Positions 8,802 to 18,316 are shown, counted from the stretch's first letter. The stretch: DNA of 64,000 nt from Rheinheimera soli (GCF_021290985.1 NZ_JAJOYU010000001.1:310001-374000); one strand, 5' to 3'. Translations and numbers: made by a program. The notes: generated by a model not told the origin, from the sequence alone.

Positions 8802-11207
8802 CCGCCAAATGCCTTTAGGGAAATGTTCTTCTAGAAAACCTGCCAGCTCGGGTTGTGGTATAGGTCTGGCAATCAAATAGCCCTGCGCTATATCACAGCC
8901 CTGCTGACGCAATAGCTCCAGTTGCTCACGTGTCTCCACCCCTTCAGCAACGACCTGAAGTTGCAGCTTTTGCACCATGGCAATAGTAGAAGCAATGATT
9001 TGAAAATCAGCGGCGTTGTCCAGCATTCCTGACAAAAAGCTCTTATCAATTTTGATGCAGTCCATCGGCATTTTTTTCAGATAACTTAAGGACGAATAGC
9101 CGGTACCAAAATCGTCGATGGCAAAATGAATACCCATGGCTTTAATCTGCGACATGATGTTGAGCATAGTGTCTATGCTCTGCACCAAAGTACGCTCTGT
9201 CAGTTCCAGTTCAAAATAAGAGCCTTGCAGCTCGTATTTATCCAGTAGTCGTTTCAGTGTTGGGATTAATTCAGGGTCAACAAACTGTTCAGCCGACAAG
9301 TTAATGGCAATACGGAAATGATGCCAGCCACTGTGCAATAAACTCAGGCATTGCTGCATACATTGTTCGATGATCCAATAGCCCAGCGGCACTATTTGTC
9401 TGGATTGCTCCAGCACCGGGATAAACTCATCCGGCGGCACCATACCTCTGCTGGGGTGACGCCAGCGGATCAGGGCTTCAAAACCATACAAAGCCCCAGT
9501 GGCTATCGTCATTTGGGGCTGAAAACTGAGACTGAACTGGTTCAGTAACAACGCCTCTTTTAAATCCTGTTCCAGCAACACGCGCTGCTGCACCCGCTGA
9601 TACATATCCAGGTTATAGGCCTGAGCGCCATTGCCACCATTCACTTTGACTTCATGCATAGCTAAATCGGCCTGACGAATTAAATCATCCGCATCTGTCG
9701 GCGTGGCCATACTTATGGTTAAACCTATGCTAACCGTCATGACAAAATTTTGCTGATCAATAGTCAAAGGCTGCTGAATACGTTGCAATACCTGACTGGC
9801 TAAACGAAAAGGCGCATCCGCATCTGCCTGTTGTGGCAATACAAAAACAAACTCATCGCCACCAAAACGACATAGCAAATCGTTGACACCACAACAATCT
9901 TTTAACCGCAGCGCAACCAGTTTCAGTAACTTATCTCCCTGCGCATGGCCCAGGCTGTCGTTGATACGTTTGAAGTCATCCAAATCAACAAAAAGCACAG
10001 CCAGAAATTTGTTCTCCGTGCTTTGGCTGCTCAACATACGTTCCAGTTGATACTGCAACATATTCCGGTTCGGCAATGTAGTCAGTAAGTCGTACATCGC
10101 CACTTTTTCCAGCTCATTGGTATGCTGTTCTACTTTATGGTTCAGTTGCTCCAGTTCAATACTTAACTCATCAGCAGCCTGACGTAATAAATCCACTTCA
10201 TCCGGCCAGATGCTGGCATCAAACTGGCTTTGCTGACGAAAACCTGCATATTGTTTTTGTGATAGTAAAGGTAAAGCCTGACTGAGCTTTTTTAACCTCA
10301 AACTGATGCGGCGCATGATTAAATAGACCAGCAGCACCATACCGCCAAATAAAAATACGGAGGTAATGAGCAATTGACGACGATAGCCATTATTAGTAGC
10401 GACAAAATCACTGATATTGTCCACTACAGTCAGGTACACGCCCTGGCTTTGCATTTCAAAAGCGGAGATCAGGTACTGCTGGCCATTGTGATGCAATTCC
10501 AGCCCTTCACTTAAAGCCAAATCCGCTTCAAGATCTGAGACTTTTTGCAACAGTGCTTTGATTAACCCTGGGTTAGAGCTGGAGATCAGTTCGCGGTTGA
10601 TTTTCCCTGTTGCGGATTTACTGGCACGGATCAAGGCCACATCAGAATTTAAGCTTTGATGCAACGCCGATAAAATATCAACCAGCGTTGTGGTCACTGT
10701 CATCACGGCCACTTCACCTGAGGCGTTCAGCACAGGCAAACTCAGCTGTTTGACACAAGACTGTACACATAAATTAATAGTCGATGGGCTTTGTTGTTTC
10801 AGCACCTTTTGCACTAAAGTGGGAGAAAAATAAGGGGTTTGCTGACCACTATTAAACAGCAGTTGCATATCGCTGTTGTGCAACCAAATTTGTTCAATAT
10901 TCAGATGCAGTTGCATATTGGCGCTTTGTTCAGCCAGGTGCTGAATAAAAACTGAAAAATCAGGATGCTGGCTTAACTGCACCAGATCGGAAAAGCTTTC
11001 CAACCAGACCCGCAGCTGTTGCTCGATGATGGTATTTTGTTGCAGATACTGCTGTCGTGCCGATTCACGTTTGACCTGCTGCTGCTGATCAAACTCCTCG
11101 CTCATTCGCATCAAACCCAAACTGGTTTGCAGCACCGTCATACAAAGCAAAGCGCTGATGGTCGCCAGCAGAATTTTCCAGGGTAAACTAAATACAAAAG
11201 GCCGCAT
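8787..11207 (-). CDS. Membrane-bound GGDEF-EAL c-di-GMP enzyme
   Basis: Inner-membrane sensor that makes or breaks cyclic di-GMP. The chosen ATG at 11207 gives 806 residues starting MRPFVFSLPWKILLATISALL; an upstream GTG at 11243 would overlap the neighbouring gene. Order: membrane helix at about 8-28, periplasmic sensor region to about 280, second helix (LFGGMVLLVYLIMRR), HAMP-like linker and coiled coil, GGDEF domain with intact GGDEF at about 448-452, EAL domain with EAL at about 576-578. ELTER, DDFGTGYSS, KIDKSFL and VAEGVET are all intact, so phosphodiesterase activity is likely. The inhibitory RxxD site is GVND, so product inhibition is unlikely. It is the last gene of an operon with a PstS-like protein and a beta-barrel. 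Confidence 0.88.
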   Translation of the reverse strand: MRPFVFSLPWKILLATISALLCMTVLQTSLGLMRMSEEFDQQQQVKRESARQQYLQQNTIIEQQLRVWLESFSDLVQLSQHPDFSVFIQHLAEQSANMQLHLNIEQIWLHNSDMQLLFNSGQQTPYFSPTLVQKVLKQQSPSTINLCVQSCVKQLSLPVLNASGEVAVMTVTTTLVDILSALHQSLNSDVALIRASKSATGKINRELISSSNPGLIKALLQKVSDLEADLALSEGLELHHNGQQYLISAFEMQSQGVYLTVVDNISDFVATNNGYRRQLLITSVFLFGGMVLLVYLIMRRISLRLKKLSQALPLLSQKQYAGFRQQSQFDASIWPDEVDLLRQAADELSIELEQLNHKVEQHTNELEKVAMYDLLTTLPNRNMLQYQLERMLSSQSTENKFLAVLFVDLDDFKRINDSLGHAQGDKLLKLVALRLKDCCGVNDLLCRFGGDEFVFVLPQQADADAPFRLASQVLQRIQQPLTIDQQNFVMTVSIGLTISMATPTDADDLIRQADLAMHEVKVNGGNGAQAYNLDMYQRVQQRVLLEQDLKEALLLNQFSLSFQPQMTIATGALYGFEALIRWRHPSRGMVPPDEFIPVLEQSRQIVPLGYWIIEQCMQQCLSLLHSGWHHFRIAINLSAEQFVDPELIPTLKRLLDKYELQGSYFELELTERTLVQSIDTMLNIMSQIKAMGIHFAIDDFGTGYSSLSYLKKMPMDCIKIDKSFLSGMLDNAADFQIIASTIAMVQKLQLQVVAEGVETREQLELLRQQGCDIAQGYLIARPIPQPELAGFLEEHFPKGIWRAQSL

Positions 11208-11212
11208 GCTAT

Positions 11213-12412
11213 TTAAAACCAATACATCAGTTGCATAGCCCACATTTGCCAGTATTCAGATTTATTATGCTGCAAGTCCGGCATCACAGGGTACGCTAAA
11301 CGTGCCGTGCCCTTCACCCAGTGGTGCTCCATGGTTAAGCGCAGATTGTCTGTAAAATCATAAGTTAAACCTAAAGTGACATCATCCTGATAACCAAAAT
11401 AGGCAGGCACCATACCGCCTGTGCTTTGTGAAAACTTAACCCCACTGCGATCATCTTTGTCCAAATCAAAGATATCCACACTCAACAGTGCCCAGGTGCG
11501 TGGCATCAGGTTATAGCGCCCCTGCACATACCAGCCCTGACTAAAACTGTTGCGTTTAAAACCCGGTACATAAAAATCACTGATATCCAGCCGCTCCTGC
11601 ACCCATTCACTGCTCAGCTCCCAGTACTCAGCTGCGTAACGGCCATTTAGCATCACCCTTTGCACTGTCATGGCACCATCGCTGTATAAATCCAGTTCGG
11701 CTTTTTTGTAGCTAAAATCTGAGTCGAGCAATGAAACACCCCACTGCCAGGCGGAGTGATCAGGTCGCCAAAACAGACTGGCCTGATGCACATAGTCCTG
11801 ATCTGCATTGCCCTGGGCTTGTGTACTTAGCAGGATTTGGCTTTGCTCTTTACTTAAGTTGGTTGCACCCCAGCTCCAGTTCAGTTCAATTTCACCTATG
11901 CTGGTGTTGCGGGTAGCTTTTAGCGCCAAACCATCGCTGCCCACAGCAATATCGCGAAAAGAATCAAAATAGACAGATTGTGGCAGTACTATGGCATTGC
12001 GGGTAAAAGGCACATCGCGGGTGGCAGAATAAAGCCAATGTTGATTTTTAAAGCGACCAATAAACAAATTCAGTCGCCAGTCAAAATCGCTGTATAAAGT
12101 CCAGTCCAAAAATAAGTAATCCAGCCGGGTTCCTTTGGTATAGCGGCGGCCACCATCCAGATACACCACCTGTCCAGCCAGACGCAGCTTCTCTGACAAA
12201 GCCCAGGACATATTGACTCCAACATCGGTCAACTCCGCGGAAATACTGTCATCCAGATTAACGAAGTTAGTCTCAGGTGCCTGAATAAGGCCCTGTGAAA
12301 TAAAACCATGCCATTGCAGTTCATCTGCCTGCAACTGCCATGAGCAGCTCAGCAGTAGTATAAGACACAGCTTACTGCGTAACATGAATGACTTTAAGCG
12401 TGGATAGTTCAT
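11213..12412 (-). CDS. Outer-membrane beta-barrel (porin-like) protein of the c-di-GMP operon
   Basis: About 399 residues with a signal peptide (LRSKLCLILLLSCSWQLQA) and a mature part made of short amphipathic strands rich in Trp, Tyr and Gly, ending in the aromatic residues LMYWF as outer-membrane barrels do. The chosen ATG at 12412 has TGAGA upstream; ATG at 12385 is an alternative, and both overlap the 3' end of the preceding gene, implying translational coupling. The stop is 5 bases before the GGDEF-EAL start. I do not recognise a named porin family; phosphate-selective or DcaP-type porins are possibilities. The role inferred from context is letting a ligand reach the periplasmic partner or receiving a signal from it. 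Confidence 0.6.
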   Translation of the reverse strand: MNYPRLKSFMLRSKLCLILLLSCSWQLQADELQWHGFISQGLIQAPETNFVNLDDSISAELTDVGVNMSWALSEKLRLAGQVVYLDGGRRYTKGTRLDYLFLDWTLYSDFDWRLNLFIGRFKNQHWLYSATRDVPFTRNAIVLPQSVYFDSFRDIAVGSDGLALKATRNTSIGEIELNWSWGATNLSKEQSQILLSTQAQGNADQDYVHQASLFWRPDHSAWQWGVSLLDSDFSYKKAELDLYSDGAMTVQRVMLNGRYAAEYWELSSEWVQERLDISDFYVPGFKRNSFSQGWYVQGRYNLMPRTWALLSVDIFDLDKDDRSGVKFSQSTGGMVPAYFGYQDDVTLGLTYDFTDNLRLTMEHHWVKGTARLAYPVMPDLQHNKSEYWQMWAMQLMYWF

Positions 12413-12785
12413 CTGAATTCTCAATATAACCTATAGCCCCTTCGGTATTTGCTACCATTTCGCGCATTTGTTGCTCTGAAGTCAGCACCACAGGCGCTGC
12501 ACCTAAACCCGAATAGGTAATTTTCTGCCAAATCCTGTCCAACTGATAAGGAAACATCTGCAGTTTCTCTTTGGCAAAACGCTGATGTATCGGATTTTTT
12601 GCTGACAACACAAAGACCCGGATCGCTTTGCCATCGGGCCAGTTTTGTTGCCGCATAGAATAGATGGCACGCAACTGAGTGACTGTCAGTTGGTCCATAG
12701 GCACGGCAGGATGCGTTACGACTTCAGTAGCTAAAGCAGAACATGCCCAAAGCACAAAGCCAGCAACGGCGAACTTGATATTCAC
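12372..12785 (-). CDS. Small PstS-like periplasmic ligand-binding protein
   Basis: About 137 residues if started at GTG 12785, which opens directly on a signal peptide (VNIKFAVAGFVLWACSALA); earlier in-frame starts up to 12839 are possible. The mature part shows LTVTQLRAIYSMRQQNWPDGKAIRVFVL and ends with NTEGAIGYIENSD, both patterns of the phosphate-binding PstS-like (PBP-like) family, but only about half the size of true PstS. No pst permease genes are present. It heads an operon with a beta-barrel and a GGDEF-EAL enzyme, so I infer a sensing rather than a transport role. The 3' end overlaps the barrel gene. Confidence 0.65.
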   Translation of the reverse strand: MNIKFAVAGFVLWACSALATEVVTHPAVPMDQLTVTQLRAIYSMRQQNWPDGKAIRVFVLSAKNPIHQRFAKEKLQMFPYQLDRIWQKITYSGLGAAPVVLTSEQQMREMVANTEGAIGYIENSDELSTLKVIHVTQ

Positions 12786-13192
12786 GTCTTTGTGATTCCT
12801 CACTATATACCCGGATAGGTGCACTATCTTTGGATACACGTATTAAATGGCGGCAAGGGAGTTTGTGAAAAGTGTCGCCATGAAGCCTGGATTGTCCGCG
12901 CTCAGTATAGTAGCAGTAGTTGAAATTGTATTGTAGTGAAGAAAAAAAAGTAGTGTTTTCAGTGAAATGAGAATAACTCAGGCTCTATATGTCTCAACAA
13001 ATGGTGAACAGTAAACGACGAAACAAGAGTTGATAACACTGAATAAACAGAGATTAAAAAAGGGCCCGCTGAGGGCCCTAAAATCACCAGGAACAGTGAT
13101 GCATGCAACAAGTTTAAGCCCGTTCAGCATGCTGTATGCGCTTTACAAAAATGTGACAGCAGAGCGAAGCTTTGATGAAAACAAAAGATAAA
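12786..13192. other. Intergenic stretch, promoter region of the PstS-like operon
   Basis: About 400 bases without a convincing gene. It should contain the promoter for the minus-strand operon and holds the terminator at 13056-13079 belonging to the next binding-protein gene. The part at 12920-12960 is A-rich. I see no RNA gene. Confidence 0.5.
13056..13079 (-). terminator. Intrinsic terminator after the orphan binding-protein gene
   Basis: Reading on the minus strand, arms AGGGCCC and GGGCCCT with a 5-base loop are followed by a run of T. It lies about 115 bases after the stop of the gene ending at 13193. Confidence 0.7.
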
Positions 13193-13963
13193 TCATGGTT
13201 TTACCATGGCCTGCTGAATTTGGTATTTAGCCAATAACAGTTGCCACTCCTGATCGGCAGGCATTTGTTGGATCACTTGCTGTAAAAACTGATGCAGCTG
13301 CGGATCGGTTTTACTGAGCATAAAGCGACGTTGGATCACGTCATGAGGTGTTTTGGCGACATAAAAATGTCTGGCCTGTTCACCGTGACTGAATTTATAA
13401 GACAAAGTGGAAGAACTGATGATGGTAAAGTCGCCACGCCCCAACCTCAGCATATCCAGCACATAATCTTCCTGTAAGGTATCGACCCGCTGCAAGATGC
13501 CAGAGGCAACCACCTCATCTATGCCTTTGTATGTATAGCCTTGTGAGCCAATAAAGGTTTTTCCTGTTAAATCAGTCAGGTCCTGATCCCGCACTGGTTT
13601 TCTCGCATCAGATACAAACATATCCTTGTCATGCAAAAAAGCAGCGGTAAACAGCATTTTTTCTGCCAGAGGCTTAAACCAGGTGGGTTGAACCCCTAGG
13701 ACGACATCGACAAAAGGTTCTGCCAATAAGGCATCCAGTCGCTTTCTTGGCATTAACTCGGTTTTAAACTGGTACTTGTCTGTTTTGTGGTTTAAGTACG
13801 AGGCCAAATCAAAATACAAGCCACGCTCTTCTCCCCAATCAATCACATAAGGGGCTTTCAGATGATAAGTCAGCAATAACACCTGTTGTTTTGGCGCTGC
13901 ATACCCATTCGCTGTAAAACTAAAACTCAGTAAAAAAATACAAAATCTAAACCACATAACCAT
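13193..13963 (-). CDS. Orphan family 3 solute-binding protein
   Basis: Secreted protein of 256 residues with signal peptide (FRFCIFLLSFSFTANGYA). The mature start VLLLTYHLKAPYVIDWGEERGLYFDL and the central segment DLTGKTFIGSQGYTYKGID follow the family 3 (amino-acid-binding, SBP_bac_3) pattern. The usual first-lobe segment is modified: MPRKRLDALLAEPFVDVVLG. No transporter genes adjoin it, so it may act as a periplasmic sensor or scavenger. It has its own terminator and is separate from the PstS-like operon downstream. Ligand is unknown. Confidence 0.65.
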   Translation of the reverse strand: MVMWFRFCIFLLSFSFTANGYAAPKQQVLLLTYHLKAPYVIDWGEERGLYFDLASYLNHKTDKYQFKTELMPRKRLDALLAEPFVDVVLGVQPTWFKPLAEKMLFTAAFLHDKDMFVSDARKPVRDQDLTDLTGKTFIGSQGYTYKGIDEVVASGILQRVDTLQEDYVLDMLRLGRGDFTIISSSTLSYKFSHGEQARHFYVAKTPHDVIQRRFMLSKTDPQLHQFLQQVIQQMPADQEWQLLLAKYQIQQAMVKP

Positions 13964-14081
13964 AGATCCAAAACATCACTGGTGTGAGAGTAGATAAGTT
14001 TTACGTACTGAGCCAGTTTCAACAGCACTGGCAGTGTTCAATTTTTTTGCACTACAGAGGTGAAAAGCAACGGAAACGAAA

Positions 14082-14115
14082 CATAACCACAGCTTTGAGC
14101 CAAACTGTGGTTATG
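14082..14115 (-). terminator. Hairpin after the DJ-1/PfpI gene, probable terminator
   Basis: Arms CATAACCACAG and CTGTGGTTATG form an 11-base stem, 20 bases after the minus-strand stop. An interrupted T-rich stretch follows on the minus strand (GTTTCGTTT), so termination is plausible but not canonical. Confidence 0.55.
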
Positions 14116-14135
14116 TAGCACCTGTGAGATAGGAA

Positions 14136-14891
14136 CTATTTAATAGTGAGTAACTGGACTAAAGCAACCCCAACAGCGGTAGCTGATTGTGGATTCTGCC
14201 CCGTCACCAGACGCTGATCCACCACCACTTTACTTTGCCAATTGGCTGCTGCACTGTAGCTGGAACCGCGTTTGATCAGTTCATCTTGCAAAGAGAATGG
14301 GACAACCTTGGTCAGTTTTACCTGCTCTTCTTCACTGTTGCTAAAACCTGTCACTGCTTTCCCTGAAATCAGATAGCTGCCATCAGCCAGTTTGATATTC
14401 AGTAAAGCAGCAGGACCATGACAAACTGCTGCCACTATGCCATTGTTCTGATAGAGATCTGCAGCAAATTGTTGTAACGCTTTATCCTGCGGGAAATCCC
14501 ACATGGTGCCGTGACCACCGGCAAAAAGCACAGCGTTGTAATCTGAGGCTTTTAAAGCGTCCAGCTTCAAGGTCTGCTGTAATTTATTGCTGTGGGCACT
14601 GTCAGCCATAAACCATTGATTGACCTTATCAGCCTCTGCCAGACTGCGTTCGTCCACCGGCGCTTTACCACCAGCAATGCTGGCAATATCGACTTCAATA
14701 CCAGCATTGACCAGTTCTTGGTAGGGATGCGTGACTTCACCTAACCAATAGCCGGTTTTTTCACTGGTGTTGCCCATTTGGCTGTGACTGGTGACTACGA
14801 TCAGTACTTTAGCTGCTGCCATGGCGAAGCTGCTGTTTAACATCAGAGCTGCTGCCAGTCCAAGTTGTATCAGACCTGTTGATAATTTCAT
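14136..14891 (-). CDS. Secreted DJ-1/PfpI family protein (class I glutamine amidotransferase-like)
   Basis: 251 residues with a signal peptide ending around SSFAMAAA, so the protein is exported, unusual for this mostly cytosolic family. The nucleophile elbow AVCHGPAALL (Cys near residue 159) and the upstream ADYNAVLFAGGHGTMWDFP-like glycine-rich segment match Hsp31/YhbO-type proteins. A Glu/His pair likely completes the site. Family members act as chaperones, glyoxalases or deglycases; I cannot choose among these. It is divergent from a LysR regulator across 95 bases, the usual layout for a LysR-controlled target, and its function may be tied to oxidative or carbonyl stress in the periplasm. 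Confidence 0.8.
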   Translation of the reverse strand: MKLSTGLIQLGLAAALMLNSSFAMAAAKVLIVVTSHSQMGNTSEKTGYWLGEVTHPYQELVNAGIEVDIASIAGGKAPVDERSLAEADKVNQWFMADSAHSNKLQQTLKLDALKASDYNAVLFAGGHGTMWDFPQDKALQQFAADLYQNNGIVAAVCHGPAALLNIKLADGSYLISGKAVTGFSNSEEEQVKLTKVVPFSLQDELIKRGSSYSAAANWQSKVVVDQRLVTGQNPQSATAVGVALVQLLTIK

Positions 14892-14986
14892 TTGTTTACC
14901 TTTGTGCTGTGGATTTGATGGTGCTTAGTGTGCAGTAAGGCTAAACTTCAAAGAAGTGAATTGATTTAATATCAGCTATCCAAATT

Positions 14987-15898
14987 ATGAATATCAAAAA
15001 TAAAGATCTGAATTTATTGCTGCTGTTTAAAGTCTTGTACGAGGAGTTGAATGTCAGCGCTGCAGCGACTCGTCTGAATCTGAGTCAGCCCGCACTTAGT
15101 CATAAACTGAATAAGCTACGCCATGAGTTTGCCGATCCACTTTTTGTCCGCGCTGCCAGGGGGTTAACTGCAACACCCAAAGCAATCAGTATCTCCACCG
15201 AAATATTGCAGCTGGTGTCTTCACTTGAAGGTTTTTATCAGCATCAAAGTGACGTAGATTTTTTAAATCAGGCCGACCGACTGGTGATCTACAGCACAGA
15301 TTACATAGAAAGCTTATTACTGCCGGACTTGCTGCCACTGTTATCCGAGCAGGCACCACAAGTTCAGTTGGTGATGCGCCATACTCAGGGGGTTTTGCCT
15401 AAACAGCAGTTGGAACGTGGCGATTGTGATCTGGCCATTGCTGGCTTTTACCGTGATTTACCAGAGAGTTTTTATCAGCAACAATTGCAGAGCGAAGACT
15501 TTGTGGTACTGATGCGTCGTCAACATCCATTGGCCGAGCAGGAGCTGAATCTCGAACTCTATTGCCAAGCCAGGCATATAGTGACCACACTGACGGGCGA
15601 TCTGGATGGCCTGGTTGATCAGGAATTAGCCAAAGCTGGATTAAAGCGTCAGGTCAGTACCGGAGTTTCAGGTTTTTTATCACCAGCCCATATAGTTCAC
15701 AAAAATGATGTGCTGCTGACCTGCCTGCAATCAGTGGCGAATATCGCGGTGCAGGCGAACTCAAATTTGCTAATCAAAACCTGTCCTGTGTCATTACCAC
15801 AAGTGCAGATCAGTCAGGTTTGGCACTCCAGAACTCAGGACGACCCGCTGAGACGCTGGTTACGCCAGCATATTTATCAATTGTTGCTTACAAAGTAA
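14987..15898 (+). CDS. LysR-family transcriptional regulator
   Basis: 303 residues with an N-terminal winged helix-turn-helix (residues 8-65: NLLLLFKVLYEELNVSAAAT, LNLSQPALSHKLNKLR) followed by a ligand-binding domain. The HTH resembles the NodD/LeuO-type subgroup that begins with DLNLLLLF. The gene is divergent from the exported DJ-1/PfpI gene, so by the usual LysR arrangement it probably controls that gene and itself from the 95-base shared region. A bidirectional terminator follows its stop immediately. The inducer is unknown. Confidence 0.85.
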   Translation: MNIKNKDLNLLLLFKVLYEELNVSAAATRLNLSQPALSHKLNKLRHEFADPLFVRAARGLTATPKAISISTEILQLVSSLEGFYQHQSDVDFLNQADRLVIYSTDYIESLLLPDLLPLLSEQAPQVQLVMRHTQGVLPKQQLERGDCDLAIAGFYRDLPESFYQQQLQSEDFVVLMRRQHPLAEQELNLELYCQARHIVTTLTGDLDGLVDQELAKAGLKRQVSTGVSGFLSPAHIVHKNDVLLTCLQSVANIAVQANSNLLIKTCPVSLPQVQISQVWHSRTQDDPLRRWLRQHIYQLLLTK

Positions 15899-15921
15899 AA
15901 AAGCCGGCGAACCGGCTTTTT
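15898..15921. terminator. Bidirectional intrinsic terminator
   Basis: Arms AAAAGCCGG and CCGGCTTTT with a CGAA loop, with A-runs and T-runs on both sides. It begins at the stop codon of the LysR gene and also serves the TonB receptor gene arriving from the other strand. Confidence 0.85.
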
Positions 15922-15935
15922 ATGTCTCATTCAGC

Positions 15936-18149
15936 TTAGAAACTGACTCTTAAGCCTAAAGCTCCTGTACGACCGCTGTTACCACGGGCACCGTCTGAAC
16001 CACGGTGAGTGATACGTTGCTGGTCAAACAGGTTTTCCACTTTGCCGTACACCTGAGTGAACTCATTAATACGGTAAGTCAAACTCCAGTCGACACTGAA
16101 CAAAGATTCAGTAGCTAAGAACTCATCATCCACTCCAGCACGTCCACAGGTTGTGGTAGTGCAACTGCCATCGACATAACTGAAAACCATATAAGACTGC
16201 CACAGCGTGTCGTATTCAAGCCCAACCTGTACAGAGCCTATATGTTTTGGCGTGTAATCCAGCACATCACCTTTTTCTACACCAGGGGCTGAATCAGAGG
16301 CTTGGGTATATTCACCATCCGAGTAAGTATAAGTGGCACGAATTGGCATCACATAAGCACCTTGACGATACAGTTCACTGTAAGCACCAATTTCGACGCC
16401 ATACACTTCTTTAGAACCTGTTTGTAAAGTGCCATCTACACGACCATCGGGGCAGCTGTTGGCTACAGAACAGTTGCGCAGCGCATTGCTGTAATCACTG
16501 TAAAACGACACTATATCCACACCAGTCTGATCACGACGGAAGCGCACACCGGCTTCATAATTATCGCTTTCCTCGCCTTCAGTACCTTGCACAGCCGTGC
16601 TACCCGGAGGTGCAAAACCCTGATGCATACCTGCCAGCAGAGTCCACTCGCCACTCAACGCATAATTGATACCTAAACCAGCGGTAGTTTTGGTTAAGTC
16701 ATTGCTGTTCAGTTCGGTTTGTACGGCATTCAGGTTAGCGCGGCTTTTAATATTTTCATGGCGAACTACAGGTAAAAACAGCCAGTTCTGATAACTGATT
16801 TCATCCGCTACCCAATACGCCGTCGCTTTGGCGTCAGATGGCGTAACAGTACCGGCAACTTCCGAATTAAAAATCAGCCCGCCGTTGCGTTGGTCATAAA
16901 TAACCTGAGCACCGCCTAACGAAAAAGCTTCATCTTCATGGCGACGAACACCAGCTCGCAGATTGTGACTGAGTTCACCGGTCACAAAGCCCTGATCCAG
17001 TTCAATTTGCGCACCTTTGGAATCAAAGTTCTGATAGTTCAGGCCATAACGTACGCCATTGGCATGAGTGGTATCAGCAGTGCCATGTAAAATGCCCTGA
17101 AGAAGCGCAGCGCCATTGTGTGGGTTGGTTCCGGCCAACTGGTTGTTCACTATCCAGTTTAAACCCGTGTTACCTATGCCCACACCGTTAATCTGGTTTA
17201 ATCTTTTGTAATTACGGTAGGTCTGATTGCGATACAAAGTGGTGGTTAGATTAGTATCCGCAGCCAGTTCAATCTGGTGCTGTAAGCTGATGCTTTCGCG
17301 GCCGCGGCGCATTTGTTCCAGCTCACTTAACCCATAACGGCGATCTGGATTCTCAGCAAAATCAGCATCAGTAACACCCAGATAAGACACGTTATTGATC
17401 TCATCAGCATTTAAAAACTTCAGATTTACACTTTGCTTAAAGCGGGCTTCTGCAGCACTTTGCCAGCGTAATTTCGCCAGGTATTCAGTCTGATCCATAC
17501 CTGCATCACGGGTTGAGCGATCTATCTGATGAAAACCATCATTTTCTTTCTGATAGGTCTCCAGCAGGTAAGCCCACTGCCCTTCTGTTGCACCGTAATT
17601 CGCATGAATTTTTTTGCCATCAAAGTTGGCTAATTCTGCATTGAGGAAACCTTTGGCTTCTGTCGGAATTGGAGTTGATACCAGATTCACAGCACCAGTC
17701 GCAGTCTGTGGGCCATAAAACATCACTTCAGGGCCTTTTAATACCTCAACCGCACTCATACGACCTACGTTTGGAAAATAGTAAGCAGAGGTGTTGGCGT
17801 AAGGAGCCATGGCAGCAGGAATACCATCTTCCATTATTGCAATACGATCGCTACGGCCAGAAGACGAAGCTCGAATACCTATACGCGGAAAAGTACCCTG
17901 ACCATCTTCTTCACGCACATAGACACCTGGCACAGAACGTAAAATGCTGTGCACATTGGTAAATTCAAATTTTTGCAGCTCTTTTTCGCTGACCACATAG
18001 GCAGAGCCTGTGGTTTTGGTTGGATCTTCTTTGTGACCCACTATAGTAATTTTTTCTATTGCGGCTAAGTCTTCAGCTGCGACAGAGGCTGGCAACACAA
18101 CAAAAGCATGAGCTACAGCCATAGCAACTAAGGCAGGTTTAAATGTCAT
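15936..18149 (-). CDS. FecA-like TonB-dependent outer-membrane receptor
   Basis: 737-residue receptor with signal peptide ending at ASVAA. The plug starts with the TonB-box-like IEKITIVGHKED, continues through VHSILRSVPGVYVREEDGQG, RIGIRASSSGRSDRIAIMED and VEVLKGPEVMFYGPQT, all typical plug motifs, and the chain ends in a barrel strand with terminal Phe (GALGLRVSF). The spacing and the GIRGxxxxRSxRIxxMEDG-type pattern resemble the iron(III)-dicitrate receptor FecA. A cysteine-containing loop (residues near 575-590) is visible. No FecR/FecI anti-sigma system is adjacent and no FecA-type N-terminal signalling extension is seen. A candidate Fur box lies about 60 bases upstream, which supports iron uptake, but the substrate is inferred. 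Confidence 0.83.
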   Translation of the reverse strand: MTFKPALVAMAVAHAFVVLPASVAAEDLAAIEKITIVGHKEDPTKTTGSAYVVSEKELQKFEFTNVHSILRSVPGVYVREEDGQGTFPRIGIRASSSGRSDRIAIMEDGIPAAMAPYANTSAYYFPNVGRMSAVEVLKGPEVMFYGPQTATGAVNLVSTPIPTEAKGFLNAELANFDGKKIHANYGATEGQWAYLLETYQKENDGFHQIDRSTRDAGMDQTEYLAKLRWQSAAEARFKQSVNLKFLNADEINNVSYLGVTDADFAENPDRRYGLSELEQMRRGRESISLQHQIELAADTNLTTTLYRNQTYRNYKRLNQINGVGIGNTGLNWIVNNQLAGTNPHNGAALLQGILHGTADTTHANGVRYGLNYQNFDSKGAQIELDQGFVTGELSHNLRAGVRRHEDEAFSLGGAQVIYDQRNGGLIFNSEVAGTVTPSDAKATAYWVADEISYQNWLFLPVVRHENIKSRANLNAVQTELNSNDLTKTTAGLGINYALSGEWTLLAGMHQGFAPPGSTAVQGTEGEESDNYEAGVRFRRDQTGVDIVSFYSDYSNALRNCSVANSCPDGRVDGTLQTGSKEVYGVEIGAYSELYRQGAYVMPIRATYTYSDGEYTQASDSAPGVEKGDVLDYTPKHIGSVQVGLEYDTLWQSYMVFSYVDGSCTTTTCGRAGVDDEFLATESLFSVDWSLTYRINEFTQVYGKVENLFDQQRITHRGSDGARGNSGRTGALGLRVSF

Positions 18150-18207
18150 TCGAACTATCCCCTTGCAATTCTAGTCAATATTTTTCGCCGGATTATATAC
18201 GATAGTA

Positions 18208-18226
18208 AATGACAATAGTTCACATT
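18208..18226. promoter_or_regulatory. Candidate Fur box between TonB receptor and lipocalin
   Basis: The 19 bases beginning AATGACAATA agree with the Fur consensus AATGATAATNATTATCATT at 14 of the 18 defined positions by eye. The site sits in the short divergent region, about 60 bases before the receptor start and about 90 before the lipocalin start. The region is AT-rich so some similarity is expected by chance. Confidence 0.5.
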
Positions 18227-18316
18227 AGTGATCTCTTTTTAATAAAAATTCCATATACTCTGATACAAAGCCTGCAACCTTACGTATAAATTATGAACCC
18301 ACACTGGAGCCGCCTT

